This document shows positions 6,815-7,525 of a stretch of DNA of 7,525 bases, one piece after another. The stretch is from UBA2256 sp964453055 (GTDB taxonomy: Bacteria > Spirochaetota > Spirochaetia > Treponematales > Rectinemataceae). Each line of letters opens with the position of its first letter. Position 1 is the first letter of the stretch. The notes below the pieces were generated by a model. It made no database searches. It saw nothing but the letters and a program-made list of their open reading frames with translations, and was not told the origin of the DNA. The position numbers and the translations under genes are program-made. The stretch is taken from the NCBI GenBank assembly GCA_964453055.1, contig CAYVOD010000078.1:1-7525 (forward strand), in the 5' to 3' direction.

Positions 6815-6832
6815 GAAGCCTAGGTTGGCTTC
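6815..6832 (-). repeat. Short hairpin directly before the transposase ATG
   Basis: GAAGCC and GGCTTC form a perfect 6-bp stem with a 6-base loop, ending two bases before the ATG at 6812. In the transcript it would cover the region where a ribosome binding site for that ATG should lie. This either disfavours the ATG or reflects a brake on transposase translation, as known for some insertion sequences. Confidence 0.4.
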
Positions 6833-6869
6833 CTCTGGGAAAACGACCTAAATCTTCAATATTGCTTCA

Positions 6870-6899
6870 AGCTTTCAACAAGATTAGGGACACTACTTA
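6870..6899 (-). repeat. Right terminal inverted repeat of the insertion sequence
   Basis: The complement of this segment begins TAAGTAGTGTC and contains CTTGTTGAAA. It differs from the left end at four of 30 positions. It lies upstream of the transposase gene, where the transposase promoter is expected, although I see no clear -35/-10 pair. Confidence 0.9.
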
Positions 6900-6961
6900 A
6901 CTATACAAATGTATGGCACCTCTTGCCACTCTTCCCCTAACTGCGTATCCTTGGAACTTGT
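6900..6961 (+). other. Short uvrA leader between the insertion sequence and uvrA
   Basis: This 62-base stretch is all that separates the element from uvrA. TATACA at 6902-6907 could act as a -10, but no good -35 is visible at normal spacing in the right inverted repeat. The transcription start for uvrA is therefore unclear. Confidence 0.3.
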
Positions 6962-7525
6962 ATGGAAAAACTAATCATCAAGGGCGCCAGGGAGCATAAT
7001 CTCAAAAATATCGATCTCGAACTCCCCAGGGACAAGCTCATCGTCATATCCGGCCTTTCCGGTTCGGGGAAAAGCTCACTGGCCTTCGACACTATTTTCG
7101 CCGAAGGGCAGCGGCGCTATGTAGAATCCCTTTCGGCCTATGCTCGCCAATTCTTGGGCCGTATGGACAAGCCTGACGTGGATTATATCGAAGGACTCTC
7201 TCCAGCTATCTCGATCGAGCAAAAAACCACCCATCGCAATCCTCGTTCCACAGTGGGCACGGTAACCGAGATTTATGACTATTACCGACTACTCTTCGCC
7301 AGGATAGGAATCCCCCATTGTCCTTCCTGCGGCAGGGTCATAAAGGAACAGAGCGTCGACCAGATCCTGGAGGCGATCCTTTCCTGGCCTTCGGGCTCGA
7401 AGTTGCAGATTCTCGCGCCTGTGGTTCGGGCCATGAAGGGCGAGCACAAGAAGTGGATGGAGGACGCCCACAAGCAGGGATTCGCCAGGGCCAGGGTGGA
7501 TGGCGAGATGATAAGCCTTGAGGAA
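6962..7525 (+). CDS. uvrA: Excinuclease ABC subunit A, N-terminal 188 residues (runs off right edge)
   Basis: UvrA is the damage-recognition ATPase of nucleotide excision repair; it acts in the cytoplasm as a dimer and loads UvrB onto damaged DNA. Visible here are the family N-terminus IKGAREHNLKNIDLELPRDK, Walker A GLSGSGKSS (residues 31-39), and AFDTIFAEGQRRYVESLSAY with ARQFLGRMDKPDVDYIEGLS. These are followed by PAISIEQKT and RSTVGTVTEIYDYYRLLFAR, then CPSCG (C120, C123), the first cysteine pair. All are near-invariant UvrA features, and the frame stays open to the window edge. The start at 6962 fits the family, though its ribosome site is weak (GGA about eight bases upstream). The insertion sequence ends 62 bp upstream, so the native promoter or readthrough from ychF may be disrupted. 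No SOS-type operator is recognised in the remaining leader. Confidence 0.97.
   Translation, partial: MEKLIIKGAREHNLKNIDLELPRDKLIVISGLSGSGKSSLAFDTIFAEGQRRYVESLSAYARQFLGRMDKPDVDYIEGLSPAISIEQKTTHRNPRSTVGTVTEIYDYYRLLFARIGIPHCPSCGRVIKEQSVDQILEAILSWPSGSKLQILAPVVRAMKGEHKKWMEDAHKQGFARARVDGEMISLEE

Larger units (their letters stand above)
5565..6899. mobile_element. Insertion sequence, about 1.33 kb, with 30-bp imperfect terminal inverted repeats
   Basis: The element contains one transposase gene on the minus strand, bounded by inverted repeats that match at 26 of 30 positions. It lies between two housekeeping genes on the opposite strand and looks richer in A and T than its neighbours, which fits acquisition from elsewhere. 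The exact ends are uncertain. Taking AGTAGTGTC as the tip gives an element at 5567-6897 flanked by TA on both sides. Taking GTAGTGTC gives 5568-6896 flanked by CTAA on the left and TTAA on the right. No longer target duplication is visible. The transposase reading frame is intact, so the element may be functional. I cannot name the IS family with confidence. Confidence 0.9.

Noticed and set aside
6900..6961. Possible SOS operator upstream of uvrA
   Set aside because: No LexA-like palindrome of any familiar type is visible in the 62-base leader.

Overview
The window looks like ordinary chromosomal DNA from a fairly GC-rich bacterium, with one insertion sequence. It carries two well-known housekeeping genes (ychF and the start of uvrA), an aminotransferase, and a three-gene ABC exporter operon of the LolD/MacB type. 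That transporter type acts across the envelope and fits, but does not prove, a cell with an outer membrane. A spirochaete-like source is possible, but I cannot establish the phylum from the sequence alone.

Layout, left to right. (1) 1-2675, minus strand: an operon read right to left. It encodes an ABC ATPase (1953-2675), a 512-residue FtsX/MacB-type permease (411-1949) and the start of a second, paralogous permease (400 down past the left edge). Gaps of 3 and 10 bases, with Shine-Dalgarno sites embedded at the preceding stop codons, indicate one transcript and probably translational coupling. (2) 2676-2918: an intergenic region with a perfect 17-bp inverted repeat that most likely terminates the gene to its right. 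(3) 2919-4148, minus: a PLP-dependent aminotransferase of the LysN/KAT-II-like group, best started at an internal ATG with a strong ribosome binding site. (4) 4149-4466: a divergent intergenic region with an AT-rich island. (5) 4467-5567, plus: ychF, complete but with an altered P-loop and an altered switch I segment. (6) About 5565-6899: an insertion sequence of roughly 1.33 kb with 30-bp imperfect terminal inverted repeats (26/30 identical) and one transposase gene on the minus strand. Its left end touches the ychF stop codon. (7) 6962 to the right edge, plus: the first 188 codons of uvrA, starting 62 bp beyond the insertion sequence.

Taking out the insertion sequence would leave ychF and uvrA in tandem about 60-65 bp apart, so the element probably split a co-transcribed or closely spaced pair. 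The most unusual points are the YchF switch I/P-loop divergence, including loss of the cysteine normally found there, and the precise junction of the insertion sequence with the ychF stop codon. I found no CRISPR array, tRNA, rRNA, riboswitch or clear novel defence system.
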